From contig JAJPJC010000291.1 in NCBI GenBank assembly GCA_021324445.1, forward strand, positions 1 through 41,302: a stretch of DNA of 41,302 nt, read 5' to 3'. Source of the DNA: Isosphaeraceae bacterium (lineage in GTDB: Bacteria; Planctomycetota; Planctomycetia; Isosphaerales; Isosphaeraceae). How positions within the stretch are numbered: the stretch's first letter is position 1; every line of letters starts with the position of its first letter. Position numbers and translations under genes: made by a program. This document shows positions 1 to 7,255 of this stretch, piece by piece. The notes under the pieces were generated by a model. That model had not been told where the DNA came from and made no database searches. It was given only the letters and a program-made list of their open reading frames with translations.

Positions 1-1
1 C

Positions 2-91
2 CTGCGCACCACACTGTCCTGGGCGATCGAGCAAGCTACCAAGTGGGAGCGTCCTCATGAGGAAATCCTGGCTCATCTGGGATTAACCTGA
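2..91 (+). CDS. C-terminal tail of an unrecognised protein (5' end outside window)
   Basis: An open frame enters from the left edge and ends at a TGA at 89-91, giving 29 residues that finish in HEEILAHLGLT. There is no start codon inside the window. The composition (charged, with Trp) looks like protein rather than noise, but 29 residues are too few to assign a family. The decayed HEAT-repeat sequence follows directly, so this could itself be part of a damaged locus. Confidence 0.2.
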   Translation: MRTTLSWAIEQATKWERPHEEILAHLGLT

Positions 92-256
92 ATTTGCAAA
101 ACTCCAGCTACTATCTGAGAAGTGTCGTTCCCTCGCCCGACTGATCGAGATTGCAACGATGCGGCTGCTGGGCTCCTGCTTCGAGGAGCGGGAGGATCGG
201 CCGGCCGAGGCCGCGGTCCTGGTTGAAAAGCTGGCCGCCCTGCTCAAACCGCCGGT

Positions 257-484
257 TGTTCAGCCCAACGGGCCATCCCGTTCCTGGTTTAGGTCTTACT
301 CCACGATCCGGAAGCCGATGTTCGACTGATGGCGGCTTACGCATTAGGTGAGATCGGGGATCGCAGCGCCTTGTCAGCCCTTCGTAAGGTGGCACAGTCC
401 GATGATGGCACCGACCACGAGGGTCGTCGCGTTCGCGATGCCGCGACCGAGGCGATTGAGCGTGTGTTAGCTCGCGAGACGTGA
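257..484 (+). pseudogene. Decayed HEAT-repeat (PBS-lyase HEAT-like) gene fragment
   Basis: Reading the frame that ends at TGA 482-484 gives a classic HEAT helix pair: RAIPFLV, then an in-frame TAG at 290-292, then LLHDPEADVRLMAAYALGEI and further helical sequence ending IERVLARET. The match to the HEAT consensus (proline/Asp-rich turn, VR, then A.ALGEIGD) continues across the stop, so the stop looks like a nonsense mutation, not a gene boundary. A second in-frame TGA lies at 224-226, and upstream sequence loses HEAT character. The ATG at 329 could in principle start a 51-residue protein, but it has no ribosome-binding site and would begin mid-repeat. HEAT-like repeats usually mediate protein-protein contacts; no function can be given to the remnant. 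Confidence 0.5.
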
Positions 485-810
485 AGGCAACCGGCGTGCG
501 GGAATTCTGGCGGCTTGGGGCCTGACGGCCTGCGAAGGCTCGACCGGAGCCGCGGGGCGGAGCCCACGGGTCGGGGCCGGAGCGAGCCTGGCGAAGCGGG
601 TGGCACTTCGGCGCGGATTGCCTCCACACTGACGCTCGGCCTCTCAGATTGGCGTTTGCGTGAGGGCGCGGTAGAATTGATGCCGGTCGGCGATCGCAGC
701 GGGCCACGAAGCGGTTGATCGGAGCGGGAACGGCCGCGGGCGGTTTTCGCTCTCCGATTCCTGATCCGGGCTTCGTGACCGGTGGTGCCACAACCGATCA
801 GGAGGGCGTG
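485..810. other. Intergenic region; only a candidate promoter seen
   Basis: These 326 bases separate the HEAT remnant from the 811 gene. Short frames here are GC-rich chance openings with no recognisable protein. The only structure found is a sigma70-like promoter at 649-677, listed separately. Confidence 0.5.
649..677 (+). promoter_or_regulatory. Candidate sigma70-type promoter for the 811/1227 gene pair
   Basis: TTGGCG at 649-654 (4 of 6 to TTGACA) is followed after exactly 17 bases by TAGAAT at 672-677 (5 of 6 to TATAAT). Transcription would start near 684, leaving a leader of about 125 bases before the ATG at 811. The same -10 sequence occurs upstream of the 23951 toxin-antitoxin pair. 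Sequence match only. Confidence 0.35.
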
Positions 811-1200
811 ATGTCAACCGACGCTCAGAGAGACGACGTGGGGAACGGTGAGGCCGCGTCCGATCCCCTCATGTACGAGATACCAGTCGAGTATGATCCC
901 GAGCTGGCTCGAATCTTTAAAGAACGCGACGCGGCGATCCAGCGAATCCTCGCGCAACGGAAACCCGAGCTCATCGAGCAGGGCATCGAGGCGTACAAGC
1001 GCGATCTGCCGCGGCTGCTCGCGGAGAATCGATACCGGCAAAAGGTCGCCTACCGGGGAAACGAGCTCGTCGCCTTCGGGGCCACGCTCCGCCAGCTCAA
1101 GAAGAGACTCGCGAAGAAAGGCTTCACGGACCGGGGTGAGCTGTTCATTACCTGCATTGCGCCCCTGGAGATCGATGAAGACGATGTTGTGGAAAGTTAA
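811..1200 (+). CDS. DUF5678-like small protein, partner of a retropepsin-like gene
   Basis: A 129-residue soluble protein. The ATG at 811 is chosen because a Shine-Dalgarno-like GGAGGG (801-806) sits 4 bases upstream and the frame before it reads as non-coding sequence. The N-terminal half is charged and probably helical (YDPELARIFKERDAAIQRIL, then an Arg/Leu-rich helix). The C-terminal third (VAYRGNELVAFGATLRQLKK and ELFITCIAPLE) has the beta-beta-helix-beta pattern of DUF5678, in which a short strand carries a Y.G..VA motif. No signal peptide or membrane segment. It lies 26 bases upstream of the retropepsin-like gene on the same strand and very likely shares its transcript, so the two probably work together. 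The family assignment comes from pattern recognition, not a search; the biochemical role is unknown. Confidence 0.7.
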   Translation: MSTDAQRDDVGNGEAASDPLMYEIPVEYDPELARIFKERDAAIQRILAQRKPELIEQGIEAYKRDLPRLLAENRYRQKVAYRGNELVAFGATLRQLKKRLAKKGFTDRGELFITCIAPLEIDEDDVVES

Positions 1201-1226
1201 CTCATTACCTTTAACCTTTATCAGTC

Positions 1227-1784
1227 ATGAGCACGATCCTCCGCGGTCCTTTCTTCGGCAAGACGACGATCGTAGTCCCCTCGGGCCGCCTCGATCTTCG
1301 TCCGCCCAAGATCATCGTCGGGATTAGCCTGACCCCTGCCGACGGGGAGAATTCCCTTCCCCAGGGTGTGATCACGCTGCCGGCGATCCTCGATACCGGG
1401 TTCAATCGCACTCTCGAGATCGACGAGCGGCATCTGTTCAAATGGGCCGGCCTTCGCAAGGAGCACCTGGATTTGTCCGCGAAAGATCGGTTCCATGAAG
1501 CAAGGAGGTACGCGCTGGGTGTGGCCAACATCTGGCTTCATCGAACGCCTTACGCCGGACCGCGGACGCCACCTGCCAGACCGCCCCTGCTCTTGGAGGA
1601 CAGCCCCCAGGTGCGGGTCATGGCTCCCATCGGCAAGCCGAATCCGCGGCTTCCGCTCCTCGGGCTGATGGCTCTAGTCAATAATAAACTGCAATTATCA
1701 ATTGATGGAGAAAACTCTCATTTTCGGATCTACAAGTCTCTAAGGTTGTCCCTATCGGATTTTTATCGAGAGCTTGTCGGGTAG
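1227..1784 (+). CDS. Retropepsin-like aspartic protease-fold protein
   Basis: 185 residues. Residues 53-59 read AILDTGFN-like, matching the aspartyl protease D-T/S-G signature with the catalytic Asp at about 56 (family form DTGAS or DTGFN). Near residue 145 LPLLGLMALV resembles the hydrophobic-G segment that closes the retropepsin fold, followed by a strand (KLQLSIDG). One Asp-Thr-Gly per chain implies an active homodimer, as in known retropepsins. No signal peptide or membrane helix, so probably cytoplasmic. No clear ribosome-binding site before ATG 1227, consistent with translation coupled to the gene 26 bases upstream. The last 35 codons (from about 1675) are AT-richer than the rest. Substrate unknown; it could act on, or be regulated by, the DUF5678-like partner. 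Confidence 0.65.
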   Translation: MSTILRGPFFGKTTIVVPSGRLDLRPPKIIVGISLTPADGENSLPQGVITLPAILDTGFNRTLEIDERHLFKWAGLRKEHLDLSAKDRFHEARRYALGVANIWLHRTPYAGPRTPPARPPLLLEDSPQVRVMAPIGKPNPRLPLLGLMALVNNKLQLSIDGENSHFRIYKSLRLSLSDFYRELVG

Positions 1785-1933
1785 AGGCGAAGGACGCCGT
1801 GCGTGCCGAGTTGGCGACTCCGGCCGAATCGCCCCCGAGTCGGGCGGACCTCTTGTCCCCCGCCGCCGGGGAAGGCAGAATCGAAGCTGGTTCAGCCTCG
1901 AGAGCCAAGAGTTGCCAGCCGAAGGTCGACACC

Positions 1934-2626
1934 ATGAGTTTCACCTTGACCTACGACGCGATCGCCAGGCGGATCGATCACTCGCTCCTGAGCCCGACGC
2001 TCGGCGGCGCGGAGCTGGAAGAGGGATGCCGGCTGGCGGCCCGCTACGGCGTGGCCAGCGTGTGCATCAAGCCGTACGCGGTGAGCCTGGCCGCGCGGCT
2101 CCTCGGGGGCTCGGACGTCGCGGTCGGAACCACGGTGGGATTTCCCCACGGAGGCCATGCCACGGCCGTCAAGGTCGCCGAGGCGCGGCAGGCGATGGCC
2201 GACGGGGCCACCGAGCTCGATATGGTCATCAACATCGGCCAGGCCATCGCCGGAGAGTGGGACGCGGTCGCCGCCGACATCGACGCGGTCACGCGCGCCG
2301 CCCATGACGGCGGCGCGATCGTCAAGGTGATCTTCGAGAACTGCTACCTCAACGACGAGCAGAAAGTCCGGCTCTGCCGGATCTGTGGCGAGCTCCGGGC
2401 CGATTACGTCAAGACCTCGACCGGTTACGGGACGGGCGGCGCCACGTTCGACGACCTCCGCTTGATGCGGCGTGCCGCGCCGGCCCACGTCCAGCTCAAG
2501 GCCGCCGGAGGGCTGCGCACGCTCGATGCACTCATCGAAGCCGCCCAGCTTGGCTGCGACCGGATCGGCGCCTCCCGGACCGCCGAGATCCTCGAGGAGC
2601 TCCAGGCCCGGCTGCGCTCCCCGTAG
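1934..2626 (+). CDS. deoC: Deoxyribose-phosphate aldolase (DeoC)
   Basis: 230-residue cytoplasmic TIM-barrel class I aldolase that cleaves 2-deoxyribose 5-phosphate to glyceraldehyde 3-phosphate and acetaldehyde in deoxynucleoside catabolism. Family landmarks in order: the N-terminal IDHSLLSPT, GFPHGG near residue 74, the acid/base Asp96 in ELDMVIN, Lys131 in VKVIFE, the Schiff-base Lys160 in YVKTSTGYG, and the proton-relay Lys189 in LKAAGG. Length is normal for bacterial DeoC. ATG 1934 is preferred because it follows GAAGG and homologous sequence begins there; in-frame sequence back to 1799 has no homology-like content. It converges on rpiA with 16 bases between stop codons. Both enzymes feed pentose phosphates into central metabolism, but they are transcribed separately. 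Confidence 0.95.
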   Translation: MSFTLTYDAIARRIDHSLLSPTLGGAELEEGCRLAARYGVASVCIKPYAVSLAARLLGGSDVAVGTTVGFPHGGHATAVKVAEARQAMADGATELDMVINIGQAIAGEWDAVAADIDAVTRAAHDGGAIVKVIFENCYLNDEQKVRLCRICGELRADYVKTSTGYGTGGATFDDLRLMRRAAPAHVQLKAAGGLRTLDALIEAAQLGCDRIGASRTAEILEELQARLRSP

Positions 2627-2642
2627 GGTGGCCCCCGCCCGT

Positions 2643-3413
2643 TCAAGGGCGCCGTTCCGCTCCCGTGGTGATCACCTCCACGTCCAGGTCCCGGCCGACG
2701 ATCAGGGTGTCGCACAGGCCGATGAACAGCCCCGTCTCGAGCACCCCGGCGATCGCCTGGAGCTGGCGGTCCCGCTCACCGGGGTCGATCTCGTCTCGGA
2801 AGTGGCAATCGAGGATGGCGTTGCCGCCATCGGTGAGGATGAGTGAGCCGTCGGCGTGGCATCGGATCGACGTCGAGGCACCGAGACGCTGGATCAGCCG
2901 TTCGGTGTGCTTGACCCCGAACGTGCTGACCTCGATGGGGATTGGGGCCGTCCGACCGAGCCGCTCGACGAGCTTCTCGGCGGTGACCATCGTCACGCGC
3001 CGGGCCGAGGCACAGGCCACGATCTTTTCGCGCAGCAACGCGCCCCCGCGCCCCTTGATCATCCGGAACTGAGGGTCGATCTCGTCGGCTCCGTCCAGGT
3101 TGAGATCCAGCAGGGCCACCTCATCCAGCGCGCGCACGGGGATCTTCAGGCTGCGCGCCAGCTCGGCGGTCGCCGCGCTGGTCGGCACCCCCACGACCTT
3201 CAAACCCTCCTGCTCCACCCGGGCGGCGAGATGGCGGACCATCAGCGCGGCGGTCGAGCCGGATCCCAGACCGACGACCATGCCGCTCTCGACCAGGCCG
3301 GCCCCGGCAAGTGCCGCGCGATCTTTGGCGGAACCGGTGTTGCTTGCCACGGCCGATCGCCTTGCCTGAGTGAGAAACCCGGGCCCGATCCCCGGATCGC
3401 GGCCGGAATCCAT
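2643..3413 (-). CDS. rpiA: Ribose-5-phosphate isomerase A
   Basis: 256 residues. Interconverts ribose 5-phosphate and ribulose 5-phosphate in the non-oxidative pentose phosphate pathway. Visible family motifs: GLGSGSTAALMVRHL (phosphate-binding loop, near residue 45), VPTSAAT, DLNLDGADEID (catalytic Asp pair), KGRGGALLREKIVA with the substrate Lys, and GGNAILD near the end. The ATG at 3413 is chosen because the next in-frame ATG upstream (3497) lies inside the tRNA-Pro gene. Even so the N-terminus is about 25 residues longer than E. coli RpiA, so a start further in is possible. No signal peptide. Convergent with deoC; the tRNA-Pro gene is immediately upstream on the same strand. Confidence 0.93.
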   Translation of the reverse strand: MDSGRDPGIGPGFLTQARRSAVASNTGSAKDRAALAGAGLVESGMVVGLGSGSTAALMVRHLAARVEQEGLKVVGVPTSAATAELARSLKIPVRALDEVALLDLNLDGADEIDPQFRMIKGRGGALLREKIVACASARRVTMVTAEKLVERLGRTAPIPIEVSTFGVKHTERLIQRLGASTSIRCHADGSLILTDGGNAILDCHFRDEIDPGERDRQLQAIAGVLETGLFIGLCDTLIVGRDLDVEVITTGAERRP

Positions 3414-3456
3414 GAGGAACCACCCCAACGCGGTTGCCCCGGCGAATCGTCTCGAA

Positions 3457-3531
3457 TCGGGGCGACCAGATTCGAACTGGTGACCTCCTGCTCCCAAGGC
3501 AGGCGCGCTAACCAGGCTGCGCTACGCCCCG
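3457..3531 (-). tRNA. tRNA-Pro (anticodon UGG)
   Basis: Minus-strand cloverleaf of 75 nt: acceptor 5' CGGGGCG pairs with 3' CGCCCCG plus discriminator A. The D-arm starts GCGCAGCCTGGTTAGCGC, the anticodon stem CCTGC/GCAGG encloses loop CTTGGGA (anticodon TGG), and the T-arm carries GTTCGAATC. CCA is not encoded. It sits between the histidine-kinase-like gene and rpiA, all on the minus strand. Confidence 0.95.
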
Positions 3532-3597
3532 CAATGCGTCCCCAGGCGCATGTTATGCGGCCCGCCGCCGCATCGTCAAGGTTGCCTGCCGATTCGG

Positions 3598-4338
3598 TCA
3601 CGGAGCGTGAAACCGCGGCCAGCGCGCCGTCAAGCCGAATCCGCGGCCCGGCTCCCGGGTCGCTTCCAGCCGGCCGCCGTGGGCCGCCACGATCCGCGCC
3701 AGCAGGGGCAGGGCCAGGGGATCGACTCGAGCCGATCCCGGGTCCTTCTCCTCGGCACCGGCGGAGCCCGCGCGACCGACGCACGAGGGGAGCGGCTCGT
3801 GCTCGTCCCAGACCAGCTCGCAGGATCCCTCGTCGGTCTGCCAGCTCAGCCCAGGCTGCCGGCTCGAGTGCCGGACCTCGGCCCTCCAGGCCAGGACGGC
3901 ATCGAGCCCCATCCCCAGGTGGATGGGGTCAAAATCGACGGGCAAGTCCTGGCTGGGACGAGCGACCCGCAGTGTTCGACCGTTCGCCTCGAACCAGGCG
4001 CGCCACTTCGGTTCCTGGTCGGCCAGGAACGGTCCCAGCGGCGAACGCACCAGGGTCAGCGGCATCGGGCGGTAGATGGCCTGAAGACGGTCGAAGATGC
4101 GTTCGAGCTGAAGATAGGTCTGCTCCAGTTCCTCCCATGCCGACGGAATCGCTCCTCGGGACTCGCGCTGGACCAGGTACAGGCTCATCTTGATCCCGTT
4201 GAGCGAGTTGCGGCAGCGGTGGCTGAACCCGCTCAAGACCTGCCGCAGCCCTGCGATCCGCTCCTGGCTGGTCACGACCGGAAGCATCGACAAGGAAAGT
4301 CGCGACTCCGCCGGTCCGTCGTGGGGTTGCCGACTCAT
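3598..4338 (-). CDS. Orphan histidine-kinase-like protein
   Basis: 246 residues, no membrane segment or sensor domain. Residues 36-55 hold a HisKA-like phosphoacceptor helix (FSHRCRNSLNGIKMSLYL) with His40 in the H-box position and the usual Arg-Asn-x-Leu pattern. The C-terminal 35 residues (ALPLLARIVAAHGGRLEA, then GRGFGLTARWP) match the end of a GHKL ATPase domain, including a G2-like G-x-G-x-x-L segment. I see no convincing N-box between about 120 and 190, so the ATPase may be degenerate. No response regulator is adjacent. The start at 4338 has no strong ribosome-binding site; Met18 is an alternative. Role: probably an orphan two-component sensor or a phosphotransfer/scaffold derivative; input and partner unknown. 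Confidence 0.65.
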   Translation of the reverse strand: MSRQPHDGPAESRLSLSMLPVVTSQERIAGLRQVLSGFSHRCRNSLNGIKMSLYLVQRESRGAIPSAWEELEQTYLQLERIFDRLQAIYRPMPLTLVRSPLGPFLADQEPKWRAWFEANGRTLRVARPSQDLPVDFDPIHLGMGLDAVLAWRAEVRHSSRQPGLSWQTDEGSCELVWDEHEPLPSCVGRAGSAGAEEKDPGSARVDPLALPLLARIVAAHGGRLEATREPGRGFGLTARWPRFHAP

Positions 4339-4701
4339 GAGGTTGAACCTGGCTCACAGGGCGCACTTCGCCGAACGCCCTCTTCGTGGGCTGTCGCGGC
4401 CGGTGTCGGAATCGCGTCGTTGGGAGCGAGCGGTTCCGTGCAAACAGGATGCCGATGCCGATCCCTGTGGCCGGATCGTCCCCCCGGCCTGGATCACTGA
4501 GAAGCGCTAAGATACGGGCTGACAGGCACCTTGAGGACTCGAAGCCGATTTCGCCGGCGAAGGATCCCACTCGAGGTTCCCCAGCTCGCGCTGGATCGAG
4601 GCCGGCGCGCATGATGAGCGAATCGTGAATCCGGGTTCTCCAACGAGCCGGATCCGGTACAGAAATGGGAAGCCTACTTGGACCCGGGCTCCTGGAGTCC
4701 A
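4339..4701. other. Intergenic region with nothing recognised
   Basis: 363 bases between the kinase-like start and the parB stop. Open frames on either strand lack protein-like features. No RNA gene, repeat, or parS-type site was seen. Confidence 0.5.
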
Positions 4702-5640
4702 TTAATCAAGCGAGGCCGAAGGGGTGGACTCGGGGACGGACGAGGCGGTCTCGGGAGCGGACGCGCGGAAAAGCCGGGCCACGCGATCCAGCTCGTCCTG
4801 GGAATGATACTCGATGATGATCTGACCGCGTTCCGGGGATCTGGCCTTGATCAGCACGGTCGTGCCGAGCTGATGGTGCAGCGCCTGCTCGAGATCGAGG
4901 AGATGGGACGGTTTGGCAGCCGGGGGATGAGCGGGATCCTTGCGGACCCTGGGCCGGCTGGGGGTGGGGACGCCCGTGCTCACCAGCGCCTCGGTCTGGC
5001 GGACCGAGAGATGTTCCGCGACGACGCGGTGGAAGGCCGCCAGTCGCGACTCCTCGTCGTCGAGGCCAAGTAAGGCGCGGGCGTGGCCCTGACTGATCTG
5101 GCTGGCGCGGACTCCGTCGAGAATCGCCTCGGGAAGCTCGAGCAGGCGGATGAGGTTGGAGATGGTCGAGCGGTCCAGGCCGAGCCGGCCGGCGAGCTCG
5201 TCCTGGGTACCCCCGTAGCGCGCCAGGTAATCGCGGAACGCGGTGGCCTTGTCGATCGCATTGAGGTCCTCGCGCTGGAGGTTCTCGACCATGGCCAGCT
5301 CGAAGACGCGCCGATCGTCGAGGTCGAGCACCCGCGCGGGGATCTCGTGAAGCTGGGCCTCGATACTGGCGCGAAGCCGGCGCTCCCCGGCGATGAGCTG
5401 GTAACGCGGACCGACCGCGCGGACCAGCACCGGCTGGAGCATGCCATGCTGGCGGAGCGAGTCGGCCAGCGAGGCGATCTCGGCCGCATCGAACTGTCGG
5501 CGGGGCTGGAAGGGGTTGGGATCGATCTGGGTGACGGCCACCGAGACCAGCTCGGCGGTCTCGAACGATCCCGGTTCGAATCCGCCCTCCTCCCGACCGA
5601 GCAGAGCTTCCAGGCCGCGTCCGAGGCGACGTCGATTCAC
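4702..5640 (-). CDS. parB: Chromosome-partitioning protein ParB (CTP-dependent clamp)
   Basis: 312 residues. ParB binds parS, hydrolyses CTP, and spreads as a sliding clamp to recruit SMC and the ParA system. The start is GTG at 5640, decided by AAGGAGG 8 bases upstream and by the conserved N-terminal RRRLGRGLEALLG that ParA contacts. Domains: box I PNPFQPRR at 41-48, CTP-binding box II GERRLRA at 85-91, ENLQREDLN near 120, a helix-turn-helix around 145-170 (TQDELAGRLGLDRSTISNLI) that reads parS, then a Pro-rich linker and a C-terminal dimerisation domain. An upstream frame up to 5889 is ignored because it precedes the ribosome-binding site. No parA, gidB or SMC gene adjoins it, which is unusual. 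Several parS-type sites lie within 11 kb on the right. Confidence 0.95.
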   Translation of the reverse strand: MNRRRLGRGLEALLGREEGGFEPGSFETAELVSVAVTQIDPNPFQPRRQFDAAEIASLADSLRQHGMLQPVLVRAVGPRYQLIAGERRLRASIEAQLHEIPARVLDLDDRRVFELAMVENLQREDLNAIDKATAFRDYLARYGGTQDELAGRLGLDRSTISNLIRLLELPEAILDGVRASQISQGHARALLGLDDEESRLAAFHRVVAEHLSVRQTEALVSTGVPTPSRPRVRKDPAHPPAAKPSHLLDLEQALHHQLGTTVLIKARSPERGQIIIEYHSQDELDRVARLFRASAPETASSVPESTPSASLD

Positions 5641-5902
5641 GGTCGAGGTCCTCCTTGTGATGAGAGGTTCGAGACAGGCGCGGGTCCCGCGCGCCTCAGG
5701 GCCTGATCCGGTCTGCTTCGGCCGTGGGCGCGGGTCGGGTCGGGCCGGGCCGGTGGCGACTCCCCGCAGGCGCGGTTGCGACGGGAGCCTTCGAGCCGAG
5801 GAGGAGGTGACCCGGACGGGACTGGAGCCCAACGGTGGGACTTGAAGCTGGCGAGAATCGTAGCGACCGAGACAATGTGTGTAAAGCACAGTTCTGCGCG
5901 GC

Positions 5903-7255
5903 TCATCGCGTCATCAGGCGCCGGGCATCGGCCTCGAGGGCAACACTGTAGCTGATGGGATACGCGGGCGGCGCATCCAGTCCCAGGAGGCGATCCGGCA
6001 GGGAGGCAAGCTGCTGGCGACAATGCGCACGGACCCGATCCAGCGACGGCAAGGGAGCCACGAGTTGCCCGTTCCGGACGACCGGGACCAGGAGCGGCTC
6101 TCCCTCAGCCGTCTCGTCGGCGCGCGTGACGTGGTCGCCCGCGAACCGACCGGCCGCGTCCCGCCGCCGGAAGACCTGCTTGGCCATCGGATAGGTCCTC
6201 TTGCCCGGACTCAGCTTGAACCTCCCCTGCCCGTCCAGTTCGACAAGCTTGTAAACCATCCCCAGGGCGGGCGCATCGCGGGAGGTGACCAGCTCCGTCC
6301 CGACGCCAAACCCATCGACCGGGGCCCCGGCGCCGACAAGCTGGGCGATCCGCAGCTCGTCGAGATCGCCCGAGACCATGATCTTGACGTCGGTCCGACC
6401 GCACTGGTCGAGGATCGCGCGCGCTCGGCGGGACAGGTCGTCGAGGTCGCCGCTGTCGATCCGGATCGCCTGGACCTGCGGGCGGATCGCCGCGGCATGC
6501 CGCACACCCTCGAGAGTGTCGTAGGTGTCAACCAGGAGCGTGGCCGTTTCCGGGAAGACCTGAGCGAAGGTCGCGAAGGCCTGGAACTCGCTGGGAAACG
6601 ACTGGACCCACGAGTGCGCCATGGTCCCCGACGCCGGGATCCCCAGCAGGCGAGCCGCCTCGACGTTGCTGGTCCCGTCGAAGCCGGCGAGGTACGAGGC
6701 CCGCGCGGCGAGGAGTCCCGCGTGCGGGCCATGTCCCCGCCGCAAGCCGAACTCATACAGCGGCCGCCCGCCGGCGACCGTAACCATCCGCGCCGCCTTC
6801 GAGGCCACTAGCGTCGGATAGGCCAGCGCGGCCACGAGGTAGGTCTCCAGCCACTGGGCCTGCGGCAGGGGTGCTGTCACGCGCAGCAGCGTCTCGCCCG
6901 GGAAGACGACCGTCCCCTCGGGGACCGACCAGATGTCGCCCTCGAAACGGAGGGCCGCCAGCGCGTCGAGGTGAGCCGGGTCGGTCCTCTCGAACAGCGG
7001 CCAGCGCCGGATCGCGGCGATCTGCTCGGGGGAGAATGCCAGGCGCAGCACGTCGCCGACGGCTGGCTCCAGCCCGGCGAAGACCAGGTACGCCCGATTC
7101 GGTGGCATCTTCCGCACGAAGAGCTCGAACGAGCCGCGCCGGTCCGCCATCCCCGCGGCGAAATAGCCCACGATCATCGTCAGCTCGTACAGGTCGGTGA
7201 TCGGACCCAGGGCGCGGGGATCGGGCCACAAGCAGACCGGCGGTTGCGGATTCAT
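5903..7255 (-). CDS. pncB: Nicotinate phosphoribosyltransferase
   Basis: 450 residues, cytoplasmic. Converts nicotinate, PRPP and ATP to nicotinate mononucleotide, the Preiss-Handler entry to NAD. Motifs: ITDLYELTM with YF.A near the N-terminus, EFGLRRGHGP near residue 190, GIPASGTMAHSWVQSFPSE with the family His, LVDTYDT, AIRIDSGDL and VSGDLDE, and GFGVGTELVTS. The order and length match the bacterial NaPRTase family. ATG 7255 overlaps the stop of the upstream glycosyltransferase by 4 bases (ATGA), indicating translational coupling; an in-frame ATG at 7324 would lie inside that gene and is rejected. The link to the membrane glycosyltransferase is probably transcriptional convenience, not a shared pathway. 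Confidence 0.94.
   Translation of the reverse strand: MNPQPPVCLWPDPRALGPITDLYELTMIVGYFAAGMADRRGSFELFVRKMPPNRAYLVFAGLEPAVGDVLRLAFSPEQIAAIRRWPLFERTDPAHLDALAALRFEGDIWSVPEGTVVFPGETLLRVTAPLPQAQWLETYLVAALAYPTLVASKAARMVTVAGGRPLYEFGLRRGHGPHAGLLAARASYLAGFDGTSNVEAARLLGIPASGTMAHSWVQSFPSEFQAFATFAQVFPETATLLVDTYDTLEGVRHAAAIRPQVQAIRIDSGDLDDLSRRARAILDQCGRTDVKIMVSGDLDELRIAQLVGAGAPVDGFGVGTELVTSRDAPALGMVYKLVELDGQGRFKLSPGKRTYPMAKQVFRRRDAAGRFAGDHVTRADETAEGEPLLVPVVRNGQLVAPLPSLDRVRAHCRQQLASLPDRLLGLDAPPAYPISYSVALEADARRLMTR

Noticed and set aside
2856..4193. A 445-codon plus-strand frame opposite rpiA, tRNA-Pro and the kinase-like gene
   Set aside because: It runs through a tRNA and has no protein features.
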